Shown: positions 48,701-60,122 of the stretch, in pieces
How the letters are laid out: each line of letters opens with the position of its first letter
Position numbering within the stretch: the stretch's first letter is position 1
Source: Eucalyptus grandis
Lineage: Eukaryota > Streptophyta > Magnoliopsida > Myrtales > Myrtaceae
Length of the DNA stretch: 64,000 nt
Assembly (NCBI RefSeq): GCF_016545825.1
Contig: NC_052614.1
Coordinates: forward strand, 14,092,559-14,156,558
Direction: 5' to 3'
Made by a program: the position numbers and the translations under genes
Notes under the pieces: generated by a model
What the model saw: the letters and a program-made list of their open reading frames with translations, nothing else
Told to the model about the DNA's origin: nothing
Database searches by the model: none

Positions 48701-49646
48701 TTCACAGATCCAAAGACACCTGACCTATATGATGTAAAGAAATCCCTACGAGAAGTAGCATAAATGAATGCACCACTATCAGTTACCTAACTGGTTTCAT
48801 GACATACAAGATTCACCGCATCACCATAAAAAACAATGAGAAAATCTTATTTCAGTGCAACAGCACGATTGTTATCACTGTCATTATCACTTTTCTTCTC
48901 TTTACCTTTCTCTTTTTGTTTATCCTTTTTGAAGTGATAGCAAAACCTCTAAATATGTCCCTTCTGATGGCAATAATGACACTTAACATTAGCAAATCCA
49001 TTGTATTTGCCTCTACTTTTATCTCTATTTCTCGGGTCTCGAGATTCACTTCTTCCCTTTTTCTTAACAACTAAGGCATCAGCGGGTGAAGAGGATGATC
49101 CCCGTGTCTTTCTTCTCATCTCTTCGTTAAAAATACTACTCTTGGTTTAAATCCATGGTAATCATATCATCCGAGGTAGAACTAGACAAAGACATTCAAA
49201 ACGTCTCCCATGAGTTCGACAAAGTATGAAGTAATCGTAACATTTGTATCTTATTATCAAATTTGATTCCCATCGCAGCTAATTGATAATAATTCCTTAA
49301 AAGAATTTAAATTATCATTCAAACAAGTACTATATTGATATTTTAAAGCCATAATCTGTTTTATTATAAATAACTTATTATTCCCAGTTTTTTCGTGCAT
49401 ATAACCGTTCGAGCTAAACCTTCAAATTGTGTGCATCTGTTTCTTCAATAATATTGCTCAAAACATTATCATCCACTCACTTCCTAATATGACCACACAT
49501 TCAACATCACTTTTATTCTCCAGTTTCTCTTCAGCAAATACGGGCAGATTATAATCCTTCACATATAAAAAGTCTTCCGTCTTTCCTTTCCAAATATGAT
49601 GATTTGAACCATTCAAGATAACTATTATTCTCGTATTCGCTTCCAT
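45742..49646 (-). pseudogene. Copia gag-pol remnant
   Basis: Read 5' to 3' on the minus strand: gag N-terminus (LNGSNHHIWKGK) near 49640-49460; CX2CX4HX4C zinc knuckle at about 48985-48944 with an in-frame stop inside; protease active-site DSGA at about 48789-48769; GAG-pre-integrase (ELWHKRLGYISEKGL) at 48420-48310; integrase remnants at 47855-47667; reverse transcriptase beginning (FSPVVKMSFIRVILGL, MNVKIAFLHGDLKEEIYMEQP) at 47074-46814; further RT at 46551-46246; RNase H (YIDSDLAGD, ALSTAEAKIIA, CDNQSTIHL) at 46233-45742. Numerous stops and frameshifts separate the blocks, so no functional polyprotein can be made. Confidence 0.92.
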
Positions 49647-49684
49647 TGTTTAACACAAGGCAACAAAATCAAGCAATAACCAAA

Positions 49685-49696
49685 GCTCTGATACCA
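49685..49696 (-). other. Primer-binding site of the copia element
   Basis: On the minus strand TGGTATCAGAGC, the complement of the 3' end of plant initiator methionine tRNA, located six bases downstream of the 5' LTR. It primes minus-strand DNA synthesis in active relatives and here fixes the LTR boundary and orientation. Confidence 0.9.
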
Positions 49697-49702
49697 CTTT
49701 AA

Positions 49703-50321
49703 TGGGAGAATAGTAACAACTCGGACAATATCAAATTAATATAACGGAATAAAATAATCTCCCTTTTTATATAAACATAATAGAAATCGATATAGAAAAG
49801 CAAAATAAATATCAAGCATGCAAACACAAGACGATTTTTTACATGAAAAACCTCCTTAATATGAGGAGATAAAAAACCACAGGACTGGAGTCCACCCAAA
49901 AATCTTCATTATTAACAAAATTGGGTGAACAAAATTCTTCTTTAGTAAATACTAGAGGTATATAGTAGCAAAAACCCCCCAAGAACATCATTCTGACTAC
50001 ACTTAAATTTTATAAGAGATCGAGAATAAATTTGACCAAAAATGCAAGTTTTGATCAATTCACGAAAACCTAACGTAGGGAGCTTCAAATGAAAATCAAA
50101 TTTTCCAAATTCAAGAAAAGTGAGCCACGAACACGCTAACAAAATTTCATTTCAATCGGATTACGAATCAACCTCTGATGCCAGCTTGACATAAATCAGA
50201 CTGATCCCTAAACATCATATTTTCTGCTTTTTTTTTTCTCTCTTGTTGTTGCATCTCTAATAACATTTTTGCAGTTACCACTTAAAAGATAATGAAAAAC
50301 CTTTTTTCATATAACTTATCA
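49703..50321 (-). repeat. 5' LTR of the copia element
   Basis: Uninterrupted LTR of 619 bp (plus-strand TGGGAGAATAG ... AACTTATCA). It serves as the empty-site reference for the insertion in the other LTR. Confidence 0.88.
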
Positions 50322-52201
50322 CTAACACTTGTTTCTCCATCATTAATGGAAAAAATATGTTATTTCCAAATACTCACGCATTTTATATGTAAAGGGGAAA
50401 TGTCTGTAGACTCTCCAGGGACAACTGAAAAACATAGAATCTCCACTTGCTGCATAAAAAAATAGCTTTGTTTTTTTAGCTCTTTTAGGCAAATTTGGAG
50501 AAATGATGGAGAACACGATGTGACTTGGCCCCCATTCACCTCAAAAAACTAGGATCACCATCAGAAGATAAAAAAAAAAAAAAAAAAGGGGTTAACAACG
50601 TTAATAGTCCCTATAAATTTGATCTAATGTGAAATGTAATTTATGAATTAGTTAATAACGTAATCCATCTAGTTCATAAATTTTAAATTTGTTCATTCTA
50701 CTCCTAAATTACTTGGGAAGAAGTGCCTCTAAAAAATTCAATTCATTTGGTGAAAAATAATGTCCTACAATTGATTCAAGAACGAAAAAAAGAACTAATC
50801 CCCATTCAAATATTTCGATTAAACTACCGATAAATAGAATTTTACGTGACTTATCTTGAAAATATAATGAAATGAGAACATTAAATATTCATATATAATA
50901 TATATCAAAAGTCACGAATTATAATAAATAAATTGAAAGTTTAGGTATACGTTACGCATTGAATTACAATTGAAAAATCACATCGAGTACAAAAAGGAGC
51001 TACGATCTGTCGCGATTCGTACAATCTGACCCTCGATTGTAGTACAGTCCCGACTGTATTCGATGACTGCGGTGGACACACTACCTAGTGGACACGTCGC
51101 CAACCCCACGCCCCACGTGCTAAGACTACTTTCCTGGTCTAATCACGTGTGTTGCTCGATTTTAAGGGGGCAAAAAAGAAAAGAAAAGAAAAGACGAAGC
51201 ATTTCTTTTTAAGCCCACGATACGTGGGTCATCTCTCCACCACGCCTTAATATTTTTAAACTATTGTCGAAGGAGAGAATGTGTAAAAAAAAAAAAAAGG
51301 GAACAGCATCGGGCCTTAATACACGGTCCGGATTTTACCTTTCCTCCCCCTCGGGAGCGCATCCCGGGACAGGTGTCGCCCTCCCTTTTCCCCCCACCTT
51401 TCGCGTCCCTCTTTCCTCCACCAATATCCCCCACTAAACAAATGAATAAAATAATAATAAAATAATAATCGGGGGAAAAAGGTTGGAGTATGTTCTTCGT
51501 CACTCGTTACCCAATATAGCTATAATGATTAATAAATTAATTGACAAAATTATGTGCCAGGCATATTTGGAGTAGGGAGGAGAGTGATGGACCCGCCACG
51601 AATCTCTGCGCGATCAACCATTATATTCATTGCCCCCACGCACCAATAATGCCGCCGGTTCTTCGTTAGGGAGGAGCTGGTGGCAAAATAAAAAGCAATT
51701 TGCGCGCATCGTGATACTAATGCGTCCATCATCACGCGCGAAAGCACAAACCTCCTTTTTTTGCCACAAATATCACATGACGCACGAGCTGCACCGGGCT
51801 CAATCCCACCTTAGGAAAGGAACCCTCTCACGCATCGGTGAGGTCATGGTCTTGATGGCGCATCTCGTGCTATGGATATGGGATCAATGCCGCCGGATAT
51901 ATTTTCTTCTATCGTAGTATTTTGAAAATTCATAAGAATTCGATTGGAGTTGATATTGTTGGGAAGGTTTAAATTTGAGACCTTTTAATTTTGATATATT
52001 ATGAAATTTGATGAAAATACCGTTAATTTTTAAAAAATTTAAATTATTGAACGAGTGGGTAATTTATTATTTAAATTTTCTGACATGAGGACAGATGTGG
52101 AAAATTTAACTTCATGTGAACGCTAGGATGAGGACAAAAGAGGGGGAAAGGACGGGGCGACGCATTGGGAAGTCGACACGTAACCCGTACAAAAGAGAGC
52201 C

Positions 52202-52217
52202 CCCACGTGGTCGCCCT
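52202..52217. promoter_or_regulatory. G-box copy 1 (CCCACGTGGTCGCCCT)
   Basis: CACGTG core at 52204-52209 in a 16-bp context that recurs at 52457-52472 with a single change. G-boxes bind bZIP and bHLH factors. No gene start is attached, so the role is unknown. Confidence 0.35.
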
Positions 52218-52456
52218 ACACGGCGGACTGGTCCCCACCCCCCCGGAGAAAAAAGCGAAAAGGACCGGATGCTTTTGTCCCCACGTCCTCCCTCCTTTTT
52301 CTACGAAATATATATATATATTATACTTATTTACTTACTTATTTTGTCTTTTTTTGTGTGGCAAAAAAGTACAGAGAGATTTGCTTCCTTGCTTCCTTCT
52401 GATTGGCTAGCACATGTTCTCCCGACACGCGTCCCGTCGACGCCAAAAGAGCGGGG

Positions 52457-52472
52457 CCCACGTGATCGCCCT
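52457..52472. promoter_or_regulatory. G-box copy 2 (CCCACGTGATCGCCCT)
   Basis: CACGTG core at 52459-52464, the same extended context as copy 1, 255 bp away and in the same orientation. Confidence 0.35.
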
Positions 52473-53246
52473 TTATCCCCTTCCCTCTCGTCACCTTCGA
52501 TCCCGACGCCCGGCGAAGAGGGCCCCGCCCTCGCGGCAGCTGCTTTCCTTCTCTCCCGCTCGGCTTTCCAATGGTCAAATAAAACCATAATTTAGCTCCG
52601 AAGCTTTCCTAGCCAAGGTCTATGGTTTACCCAATGGGAGTCCTGCAATTCGTGCTTGACTGCGTGGCTCTTAGGATAACCCGAGGCTTCGGTGGCAGCT
52701 GAGACTCGGCGCCCCGTGACCCGGTCGGATTGGTCGATCTCTCGATGCAATTTGCCACGCTGAGGTATAGTTGTCGTCGGTCGGTTTGGATCATAATTAC
52801 TTTGCAGAGGGGTCGATGGAGGATGTGGCCTATAGTAGTCATCATAAAGGCCACTTCCCCGCCTGAGGGGGCGTTCCGATTGGAGAGTTCTGCGTGGTCC
52901 CGAAGAGCCTCTCCGAGCGGACGTTTTCTTTCCCTTTTGGTCCACTTTTTTTTTTTTTTTGTCCTTCTTCTGCTCACCACCACTATTTTTTTAGCCTTTT
53001 TCAGAGGAGGGAAGGGTAGTTTTATCTGTAGCTTTTCTAGTGATGCTCGACTATACATGCCTATCTTAAAAAAGAAGATTAAAAGAAGAAATAGGAAAAG
53101 GAAAGAGTCGTGCATTTATCGGATGGAGTACGCCAAAATTCATTTTTGGGCCACCCAAAAAGTCAATCACCAGAGCTTTGGCGAATTTAGCCTGAAGTTT
53201 TGACTTCGCTACCCCTTTGACGAGGTAGCCCGATGCATTATTTGTC

Positions 53247-53283
<37 letters not shown>

Positions 53284-53819
53284 GGTTTCAGTCCGTATTC
53301 AGATTGAGACCGGGTTAAGATTCGACTACAAAAAATTTAATCTAGCTCTAAACCATGTGTTCCGTAAATGATGTTTTCGTTAATAAATTGAGAATTCACT
53401 TTTCTGTAAAATAATCACAAAATTACGTTCTTGAGTTCACTCGAGGGGGTTCAACGAGCAATTTAATAGCCAAATGGAAAAATGGGCAAATAGAAAGATG
53501 GGGAAAACCCTAAAGCTTTCCTAACATTCAACGTCATTCCAAGTACACAGTTCCTCGATTCTTGCTTCTAATTGTAGTCATGCTTATTCTTGCTTATAAA
53601 AGAACATCATTTTCCTCGAATAGAATCACCTAACTTTGCTAATCCGCCGGAAGTAGTAAATTGAACACGTAATCGATCCTTCTTCTTCTTCTTCTTTTTT
53701 TTTTTTTTTTTTTTTGCTGTTTACAAGGGGAATTATTGACCAAGAAGGGAGAAATAAAAAGAAAATAGAAGGAATTAATACAAGGGATAAGATGAAAGAT
53801 AATATTCGTGATAAGGCAA

Positions 53820-54952
53820 CTAAAAGCCACCTTCCAAGAGGGAAAAAGGATAAGGCGGCGTCGGCGGACTGGCCTCCCCTCCGGCCACCGCCATTTCCGT
53901 AAAGTACCCGAATTGATTGTTCGCCACGCCGCCGTATCCACCCACGTCGTTGTAGGGTGGCGAGAAGGCCATGTTTCTGCCGATCCCGCCATCGATTGAA
54001 GCCGAAGACGACGAGGCCGGAACCGCAGCGAAGTCGCAAAAGCGGCTGATGTCCAGATTCCCCTCGACCTCGGGCGAGGACATGACCCCGAAGTTGGTGC
54101 CCTCCTCGTCGTCCTCGCTCTTGATCGAGCTCGAGACCCCCATGCCCGACGAGGAGGAGGACGACACCGCGGCGGACGAGATCATGAGCCGCTGCCTCTT
54201 GTCGCCGCTCGCCACCGCCAACCGCTTGTTCCTGTCCCTCTCCCCCATCATCCGAGGCAGCAGCTCCGGGTCTTCGATGACCTTGTAGAGGAAGGCCATC
54301 ATCTGCTGAGGGCGCCGCTCGGTCGCCTCCAGGCGCTTGCTCATGCCCCGAATCTCCTCCTCGAGGGCCCTCTGCTCTTGCCTCAGCCTCGCTATCTCGC
54401 TAGCCAGCTCCTCCTCGTCCATGTCGGCGTCGCCGCCGCCCTTCGACTGCGAGTAGGCGCCCTTGCTGTGCTTCCTCCGCACGATGTTCCTCAGCAGATG
54501 CTTCTGGCCGCGGAGGAACCACTGGTTCGCGAACTCCCATCGGTCCGGATCGACCTTCCTGAAACCCTAGTAAAGATAAAACCACACATCAAGAAATCAG
54601 TCCCGTCGCTGTACAACTCACAGCTTCAACAACAATCAACACACTCTCCAAACACATCCACGTATGCCCGACGGACAACGAGGATCGAACGATGGGAAGG
54701 AGGGCTTACATAGGTGTTGAGCTGGCGGACGAAGCTGGAGAAGTTGTTGTGCTTGAAGTAGGCGGGCAGCAGGCGCTGGGAGAAGTCCAGGGGTTGGACG
54801 ACGATGAAGCTGTTGTTGGCCTTGCCCCAGGCGATGAGGTTGTCCGTCGCCGGGTCGCTCACCATCTGGTAGGTCTTCATGACGAACGGCGCGATGGCGT
54901 CGCCGTTGGCGGCCGCCGCCGCCGCCTCCATCCCATGCACGCTGGTATACAT
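53820..54952 (-). CDS. HSFC1: Class C heat stress transcription factor
   Basis: Two exons on the minus strand: 54952-54710 (81 codons) and 54566-53820 (248 codons plus stop), joined across a 143-bp GT-AG intron. The intron falls after Asn-Thr-Tyr within the DNA-binding domain, the position conserved in plant HSF genes. The protein has 329 residues, about the length of Arabidopsis HSFC1. The DNA-binding domain spans about 22-113 ([29 protein letters not shown], then [12 protein letters not shown]). A heptad-repeat HR-A/B region (about 131-180) is compact, as in class C. Basic clusters near 190-207 may serve nuclear import. The protein ends [13 protein letters not shown], matching the class C tail, and lacks an obvious aromatic activation motif. 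It binds heat-shock elements as a trimer in the nucleus, probably as a co-regulator. Met8 (54931) is an alternative start. Confidence 0.95.
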
Positions 54953-54972
54953 TTCTCAGAGACCCTGTCACG

Positions 54973-54996
54973 CTCTCTCTCTCTCTCTCTCTCTCT
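54973..54996. repeat. (CT)n tract in the HSFC1 leader
   Basis: A pure CT/GA microsatellite lying 20-45 bp upstream of the HSFC1 start codon, inside its predicted 5' leader. Confidence 0.8.
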
Positions 54997-55132
54997 GGAC
55001 GATAGCTCTTCTCGTGAAAATGGGGTTTGAGGAGAGAGTGCTTTTCTTGGGGTTGAGAGAGAATTGGCAAAAGCTGAGCTACCTTTTTCTCTTTGGCGAG
55101 GTTAAATTCAAAGGACAAGATGGACTTTGGAT

Positions 55133-55141
55133 ATTTATATA
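55133..55141 (-). promoter_or_regulatory. TATA box of HSFC1
   Basis: The minus strand reads CCATATATAAATATC, a good plant TATA box about 180 bp upstream of the ATG at 54952; initiation near 55103 would give a leader of about 150 nt that contains the CT tract. I looked for alternating GAA/TTC heat-shock elements in the next 300 bp and saw no clear trimer. Confidence 0.6.
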
Positions 55142-55329
55142 TGGAGCAAAATAGGCAAGAGATGGGACTCGACAGTAGCCACCACCGAGGGGGGCTCGTA
55201 GCTAACGTGGCACCAGTCGGGATGGGCAGTGATACTTGGACAGGGGGAGAGGGTGGGCCCCACCCCGGGCTCCCCATTCATCATGTTACAGGTCAGAGCC
55301 CCGACAAGGTTTCTTAGATATTTGCGAGG

Positions 55330-56748
55330 GCAGGTGTGGTTCTTCCCCCACGCGCGGGACGGGAGTCGTTGATCTTAATCGTCGTCGACATCGTCAATTT
55401 TTAGAGAGGGGAAAAAGGAACCGAGAACGGTGGTCGACAGAATTGGAAAGTTTTATGAGAGCGCAAGATCGTCGTGTTTACTTCTATCACTACTCGAGAT
55501 TTCAAGGGTCCATCATGCTGAGGAGAAATTACAGTGTTTGGTATTCATCGATTATTTTGTTTCAGCACTTATCACGACATGATACCACTTGCCGTCGATG
55601 ATTTTTATGATAGCTTGATCAATTGACTCTCGAACTCCTCATGAGGGCTTTTATTGATTGCGCTCCGCAATTATATTGCCAACCTTCTTCACCGACAACT
55701 TGTATCTCTTCAATCCCCTTGTTCATTGCTTTCATGACCAAACTCTGTTCATGTCGACCAAACCCTAGTTATCAATTGATTGATTATAACTTGAAAATTG
55801 GTCATTTTTCGGTATCAACACTTCCACCTACTAAAGTCAGCCTTGATGTGATAGGTCTTTTGCAATATCGATCATAATCACCTCTTTATATTAGTTTACT
55901 CTTTCTTAGGTTTAATATGCGATGGTCGGCATTTCTTGTGACGAGGATGCTTACCCATTCGCCAATGGCGATGCCCTTCACGAAAATAATTACAAGTTGC
56001 ATGCCGTAGGAGGCTCCTTAGAACTTCTGTGACCTACCATCCCCCTTCGTTAAAAGAAGAAGAAAAAAAAAAAGGAGCCGAGGGATGGAGCTTCCCATTT
56101 CCGATGCGGCTCCATTTTTCGCAATAAGAAAAACGAACGATGTCATCGCCCCAGCTAATACAGCTTTAGCGACGTGGAGATCGATCAGTAGCTGTGACCG
56201 GTAGCAACTCCCACGTTATCATTCCAAAACAAGACGTCAAAGAATATGATAATCGAAAGCAGAGGGGCAAAACCCTAGAATTCGAGTGTAAAGAAAGTTT
56301 TTTTTTTTTTTTCTATATATGGACATTGCTAATCCACATGTATTCCGATATTAGTGGGCATCTCGTTGGACCGCGGACATGCTGACTTTAGTAATAGGAA
56401 ATGACCTTTTGTACTTGGTAGTTCAAGGGGCGGGGGAATATATCTTTTAGTTTAATATGTGTTGATAGCGAAAAAAGGAAAAAGGGGAGTACTTTTGACG
56501 CGTGTAATCCCACCTTGTCAGCACCGAAATAGTAATTGATTTCATCACCGTGACGATATTATGCACGGAGATGATGCTGAGTGTCGTCTTGTATACGCAT
56601 CACGTGATTTTTAATATTTGGACTCAACGTTTCCGGGTACTTTTCGAGTCGGTATTTGTATCGAAGGTGTCAAGTTCGATTCTGTACGATCCCCTTCATC
56701 CATTTATCGATTCCTTTCTTTAAATGCCTTGAATCTTGTACATGGATC
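55330..56748. other. Intergenic DNA upstream of HSFC1
   Basis: Moderate-complexity sequence with short open frames on the plus strand (55236-55601, 55623-55877), none with a recognised domain. An A-rich run is at about 56055-56072 and a T run at about 56298-56312. Nothing else is supported. Confidence 0.35.
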
Positions 56749-57102
56749 TCGCTAGGGATGTGCAAAACGGACCCAAATCAGGAGTTGCTTGAAGTAAACC
56801 AAACCGGTTGGTTGTGTTCGGCTTTTGAGAGTGTCGGCTTGGTTTATAGTTCTTAAAAATGGAACTGGTATTTAGGTAGTCCGATTCTCAATTTCAAGAT
56901 AGAATCGGACCAACTACATATCTTTTCTTTATTATTTTTATTTCTTCAAAAAATTAGTGGGTAATTTATTGTATCCAAGGAAATAGGAGCCTGTAATTGG
57001 ACAATAAGATATCTAGGGAAAAAAATAGTAACTAGTTCGCTTGGACTAGACTGGATCACTAATTCTTGATTCCCAATTTTGAGAACCAAAACAGGTGTTA
57101 GA
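56749..57102. mobile_element. Possible decayed hAT-like element
   Basis: The left end CTAGGGATGTGCAAAACGG and internal 'aaaccggttgg', 'tctcaatttcaagatagaatcgg' and 'gattcccaattttgagaacc' words match the vocabulary of the hAT-like elements at 43268 and 44712. The right end (near 57100, reverse complement CTAACACCTGTTTTGG) is only roughly an inverse of the left. No duplication was found. Confidence 0.35.
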
Positions 57103-57560
57103 ATGCACGTATAAGTAAATTGTATTAGAAAAATCCAATATCGAAGAATTGATGTAATGTAGATCAGTTAATAAATCATAAATGACCCATAACTCATTGA
57201 CCTAAAATTTTAAATGAAAATAAATATTAATGACCTCAGATTTTGGCTCTCTCTAAGCAATCTACCTCCTTAGGTGAATGTATCAAACTTTTGATACGCA
57301 CTTCCAACAAATTTTAGCAGAGCCCATGGTTGCAGTTTTCGGGCATGTGGCAACACAGGCCTAAAATGATGACTAAATTAAAGGGAAGCAAACCTAATAC
57401 CGAATTCATATGTGAGGGAGAGATTAATAGGATGCACGTGTGAGTAAGTTGTATTAGAGAAATCTAGAGAAATCCCACATCGAATAATTGATGAGATGTA
57501 GAGTAGTTAATATATCATAGTTGGCTCATAACCCATTGGTTTAAGCTTTTGAGTGAAGGT
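57103..57560. repeat. LTR-like repeat hosting the young retrotransposon (left part)
   Basis: Two successive copies of the family seen at 18474: one begins TGTTAGAATGCACGTATAAG (57103), the other GGATGCACGTGTGAG (about 57430). Both run through 'tagagaaatcccacatcgaa', 'catnanttgncccataancattgg' and 'taagcttttgagtgaaggt', where the retrotransposon interrupts. The sequence continues after the element at 61067. Confidence 0.6.
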
Positions 57561-58505
57561 TGTTAGGGAAATCCCTTATGATGTTTTGAAGATGACAAAA
57601 TAAATCAAAGGCTACTAACATGTTTGATGGTTGAGTAATATACCATGCAGATAATAGAACATGTAGAGGATATTATCAAAGTCCAAGACCGCAGACTCGA
57701 GACTCAAAGTCCAAGACCGGTCGAGACTCAAGACTCAAAGTCTGAAGACGGACTCTATGGGGTTCCAGGAACCGGGTACGGCACTCAGATTGTAAAGTCT
57801 AGACTCAGATTGTAAAGTCTAAAGACCTGGTTGTAAAGTCTCAAGACTCATATCGTAAAGTCTCAAGACTCGACTTTACATCCGATTCGATGAATCGTAA
57901 CTCAAGCCCAATCATACAACGGCTAGTGATCCGGGTTTGGATTCCACATCAAGATTGATTTGATTGAAGACAAGATCTTTCTATACGAAGAAGCTTTACT
58001 TATGGAAACCAAGATTTCGTTTGTATGGGCGATCGGAATCAATTTGGGATTTTACCTTTGTCACTCAACGGCTACCAAATCTTCTAAGATCTGGAGCTGT
58101 CCAATGGGTATATTGGAAGACGATTCTCCCGGATGCTGTCCAACGGTAGTTTGGAAGTGGAGGAGTATTTAAGGAGATCATGGACCGATGAGCAAGTAAG
58201 AGACGGAGCGTAGAATTTATAATTCCAAAGTCTAAGCGACTTTAGATCATATACTTGTCTCTTGAGAGCTTAAACGTTTGTAATCGTGAGAGAAATACCA
58301 AGAGAGTGACTTAGTGAGATAGTGTGATCTACTACTAAGTGTTTGCACTGGAGTTGTAATCTCTTGTTGATTGCATAGTGGAATCCAGCCAAGAAGGCGT
58401 TATCGTGGAGAGTGGACGTAGGCTTGGATTAAGCCGAACCACTATAAATCTCGTGTTCTTATTCTCTTCCTTAACTCCTTTATTTTGTTCATACTAGCAC
58501 TCTCA
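57561..58505 (+). repeat. 5' LTR of the gag-only element
   Basis: 945 bp. Contains a run of related words around 57680-57880 (gactcaaagtccaagaccg, gtaaagtctcaagactca), an internal minisatellite in which nearly all differences from the other LTR are concentrated. Confidence 0.93.
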
Positions 58506-58507
58506 AT

Positions 58508-58519
58508 TGGTATCAGAGC
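58508..58519 (+). other. Primer-binding site of the gag-only element
   Basis: TGGTATCAGAGC, complementary to the 3' end of initiator methionine tRNA, two bases after the 5' LTR. It is intact, so the element could still be reverse-transcribed if enzymes were supplied. Confidence 0.9.
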
Positions 58520-58569
58520 CAAGTGCTCGGTTTATAAAAGTGTTTTTACTTTTGAGCTAAAGATTCTTT

Positions 58570-59366
58570 ATGGCTAGTATGTTGGCACTAGGACTTATGG
58601 AAGGGCAAAGCAACACAAGGCCACCATATTTTGATGGAAAGGAATACGACGTATGGAAGAACAAAATGAAAGCATTCCTAAGATCCAGAGATCTCTTACA
58701 ATGGGATGTTGTGGAAAGAGGAATCAACCCCATTGCTGCGTCTACATCAAATAAGAATGGCAAAGACAAAAACACCAAAGCCCCCGCTCCTATGTCTCGG
58801 ACGGAGTTGTTCAAAAGAGAAGCGCTTGATGCAAAAGCTATTTATTCTTTATATTGCGCTTGTCTCTTGTCAATATAACAGAATCTCTTCATGTGAAACA
58901 GCAAAAGAAGTTTGGGATAGACTTCATGTTACATATGAAGGGACCGATCGTGTAAAAGAGACAAAAGTAAACTTCTTGCTCGGCAAATATGAATCCTTCA
59001 AGATGAAGCAAGGAGAATCGATTGGAGATATGTTTAGCCGTTTTTACAGAAATTGTAAATGGTTTAGCATATCAAGGTCAGCAAATTTCTGCCCCAATGA
59101 AGGTCAACAAACTCTTGCGAGGTCTCTCAAAAGATTGGAACCATGTCAAGACCTCAATCCGGGAGACTCAAAGGATTATGCCACTCACCGTTGATGAATT
59201 GATCGGCACTCTTCAATCCTATGAAGTGGAGCAACTTAACGATGAAGATCCCGAAGGTAAGAAGTCCATTGCTTTAATATCTAATGCTGTTTTTGATGAA
59301 ACAGACTCAGAAAATGACATGGACGATGAAGAATTTGCCTTTATGGTCGAGAAATTCAAAAGCTGA
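58570..59366 (+). pseudogene. Frameshifted copia-type gag
   Basis: Starts ATG at 58570 (MASMLALGLMEGQSNTRPPYF), with the DGKEYDVWKNKMKAFL motif of plant retrotransposon gag (UBN2/DUF4219 type). The frame shifts near 58860-58880 (continuing EVWDRLHVTYEGTDRVKETK, KYESFKMKQGESI) and again near 59035-59065 (continuing IVNGLAYQG, VNKLLRGLSKDW, PLTVDELIGTLQSYE). It ends TGA at 59364-59366 after an acidic tail. No zinc knuckle was seen before the stop. The two shifts are small and could be either mutations or sequence errors. Confidence 0.85.
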
Positions 59367-60108
59367 GTAGAAAAGAAAGGAAATTCAGTGGAAGAAGTCA
59401 ATACAAGCATAATGGCCAGAAAAGAATCATGAAAGAAGATGATGAGCAAAGAAATCTATGCTTGATGGCACATTTTAATCCGAGTCTAACTCTGCAGAGA
59501 CTCGATCGAGTCGATTGTAACTGCACTCAGAATCTAATGAGGAAATCAAGGGGAGAAATCGAATCCAAAAGAAAAGGAAAAGAATCGTGATCACCTCAAA
59601 AAGGCAACAAATTGAGGGGGAGCTTTGATCAATTATGGAAAAATCTTTTTGATTGATCGTGATCTTATTATGGATGGAAGGAAAGGTAATTGTGTCAGAA
59701 TTTATTCTACAAAATCCGGTTAGTGCATCTCTTATTACCTTTTGTCATTAACAAATCTTTTATGACAAAAATGGTACGTGAATTTCATGATGCATCCGTG
59801 ATTTTTATTGGATATTTGCTGATATAATCGAAGTGAGCTATATTGCATATCTTTAATATTCGATTTACTTTATAAAAAGCTGATTTGTGAAAATTGTGAT
59901 TCATGCAAGATATTTGTTATCATTCTCTACGTGAATCCATTATCGCTTTTTGATTATGACAAAAAGGGGAGAAGATATGAATATGCATATGTGCTGATTG
60001 GTTGATATTATTTATTGCATAATATTGAGCTGCAATTATTTTCTATCTTTCGATATCCTTTGATTTAAATTTTAAATCTGCATATTCAGAGATTGTTTTG
60101 TCATCATC

Positions 60109-60120
60109 AAAAAGGGGGAG
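60109..60120 (+). other. Polypurine tract of the gag-only element
   Basis: AAAAAGGGGGAG immediately (two bases) before the 3' LTR, the site for priming plus-strand DNA synthesis. The preceding 'tcatcatcaaaaaggggga' context is typical of plant copia elements. Confidence 0.85.
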
Positions 60121-60122
60121 AT

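Larger units (their letters stand above)
44627..50321 (-). mobile_element. Decayed Ty1/copia LTR retrotransposon with a nested hAT-like insertion
   Basis: Two related LTRs (44627-45677 and 49703-50321, plus-strand termini TG...TCA) bracket an internal region coding on the minus strand. A primer-binding site complementary to initiator methionine tRNA (TGGTATCAGAGC, plus coordinates 49685-49696) lies six bases inside the right LTR. Domain order from the 5' (right) end is gag, zinc knuckle, protease, integrase, reverse transcriptase, RNase H, which is the copia order. Subtracting the nested insertion, the left LTR (about 611 bp) matches the right (619 bp) in length; visible substitutions are frequent, so the insertion is old. 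No target duplication remains (attga against ctaac). Confidence 0.92.
50322..53819. other. Intergenic DNA with a G-box-rich, GC-rich stretch
   Basis: 50322-51090 is AT-rich and featureless. From about 51090 to 52900 GC content rises and ACGT-core motifs are frequent: CCCACGTGC near 51113, TCACGTGTG near 51145, TACGTGGG near 51223, and the pair at 52204 and 52459. Open frames on both strands (52116-52595, 52592-52945, 52627-53115, 52730-53203) overlap each other, contain simple-sequence runs and show no domain, so I do not call them genes. A (GA)n tract is at 53251-53281. The poly-T and CTT-rich stretch at about 53680-53715 is the probable 3' flank of the HSF gene. Confidence 0.4.

Noticed and set aside
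44622..50326. Target duplication of the copia element
   Set aside because: The 5-bp flanks attga and ctaac do not match; either decayed or lost by recombination.
52116..53203. Several 80-160-codon frames on both strands
   Set aside because: They overlap one another, include TA and poly-T runs and have no recognisable domain; high GC removes stops by chance.
54636..55277. 213-codon minus-strand frame overlapping HSFC1 exon 1
   Set aside because: A shadow frame of the GC-rich HSF exon and its leader; the true frame encodes the HSF DNA-binding domain.
55142..55600. Heat-shock elements upstream of HSFC1
   Set aside because: No run of three alternating GAA/TTC units was found by eye.
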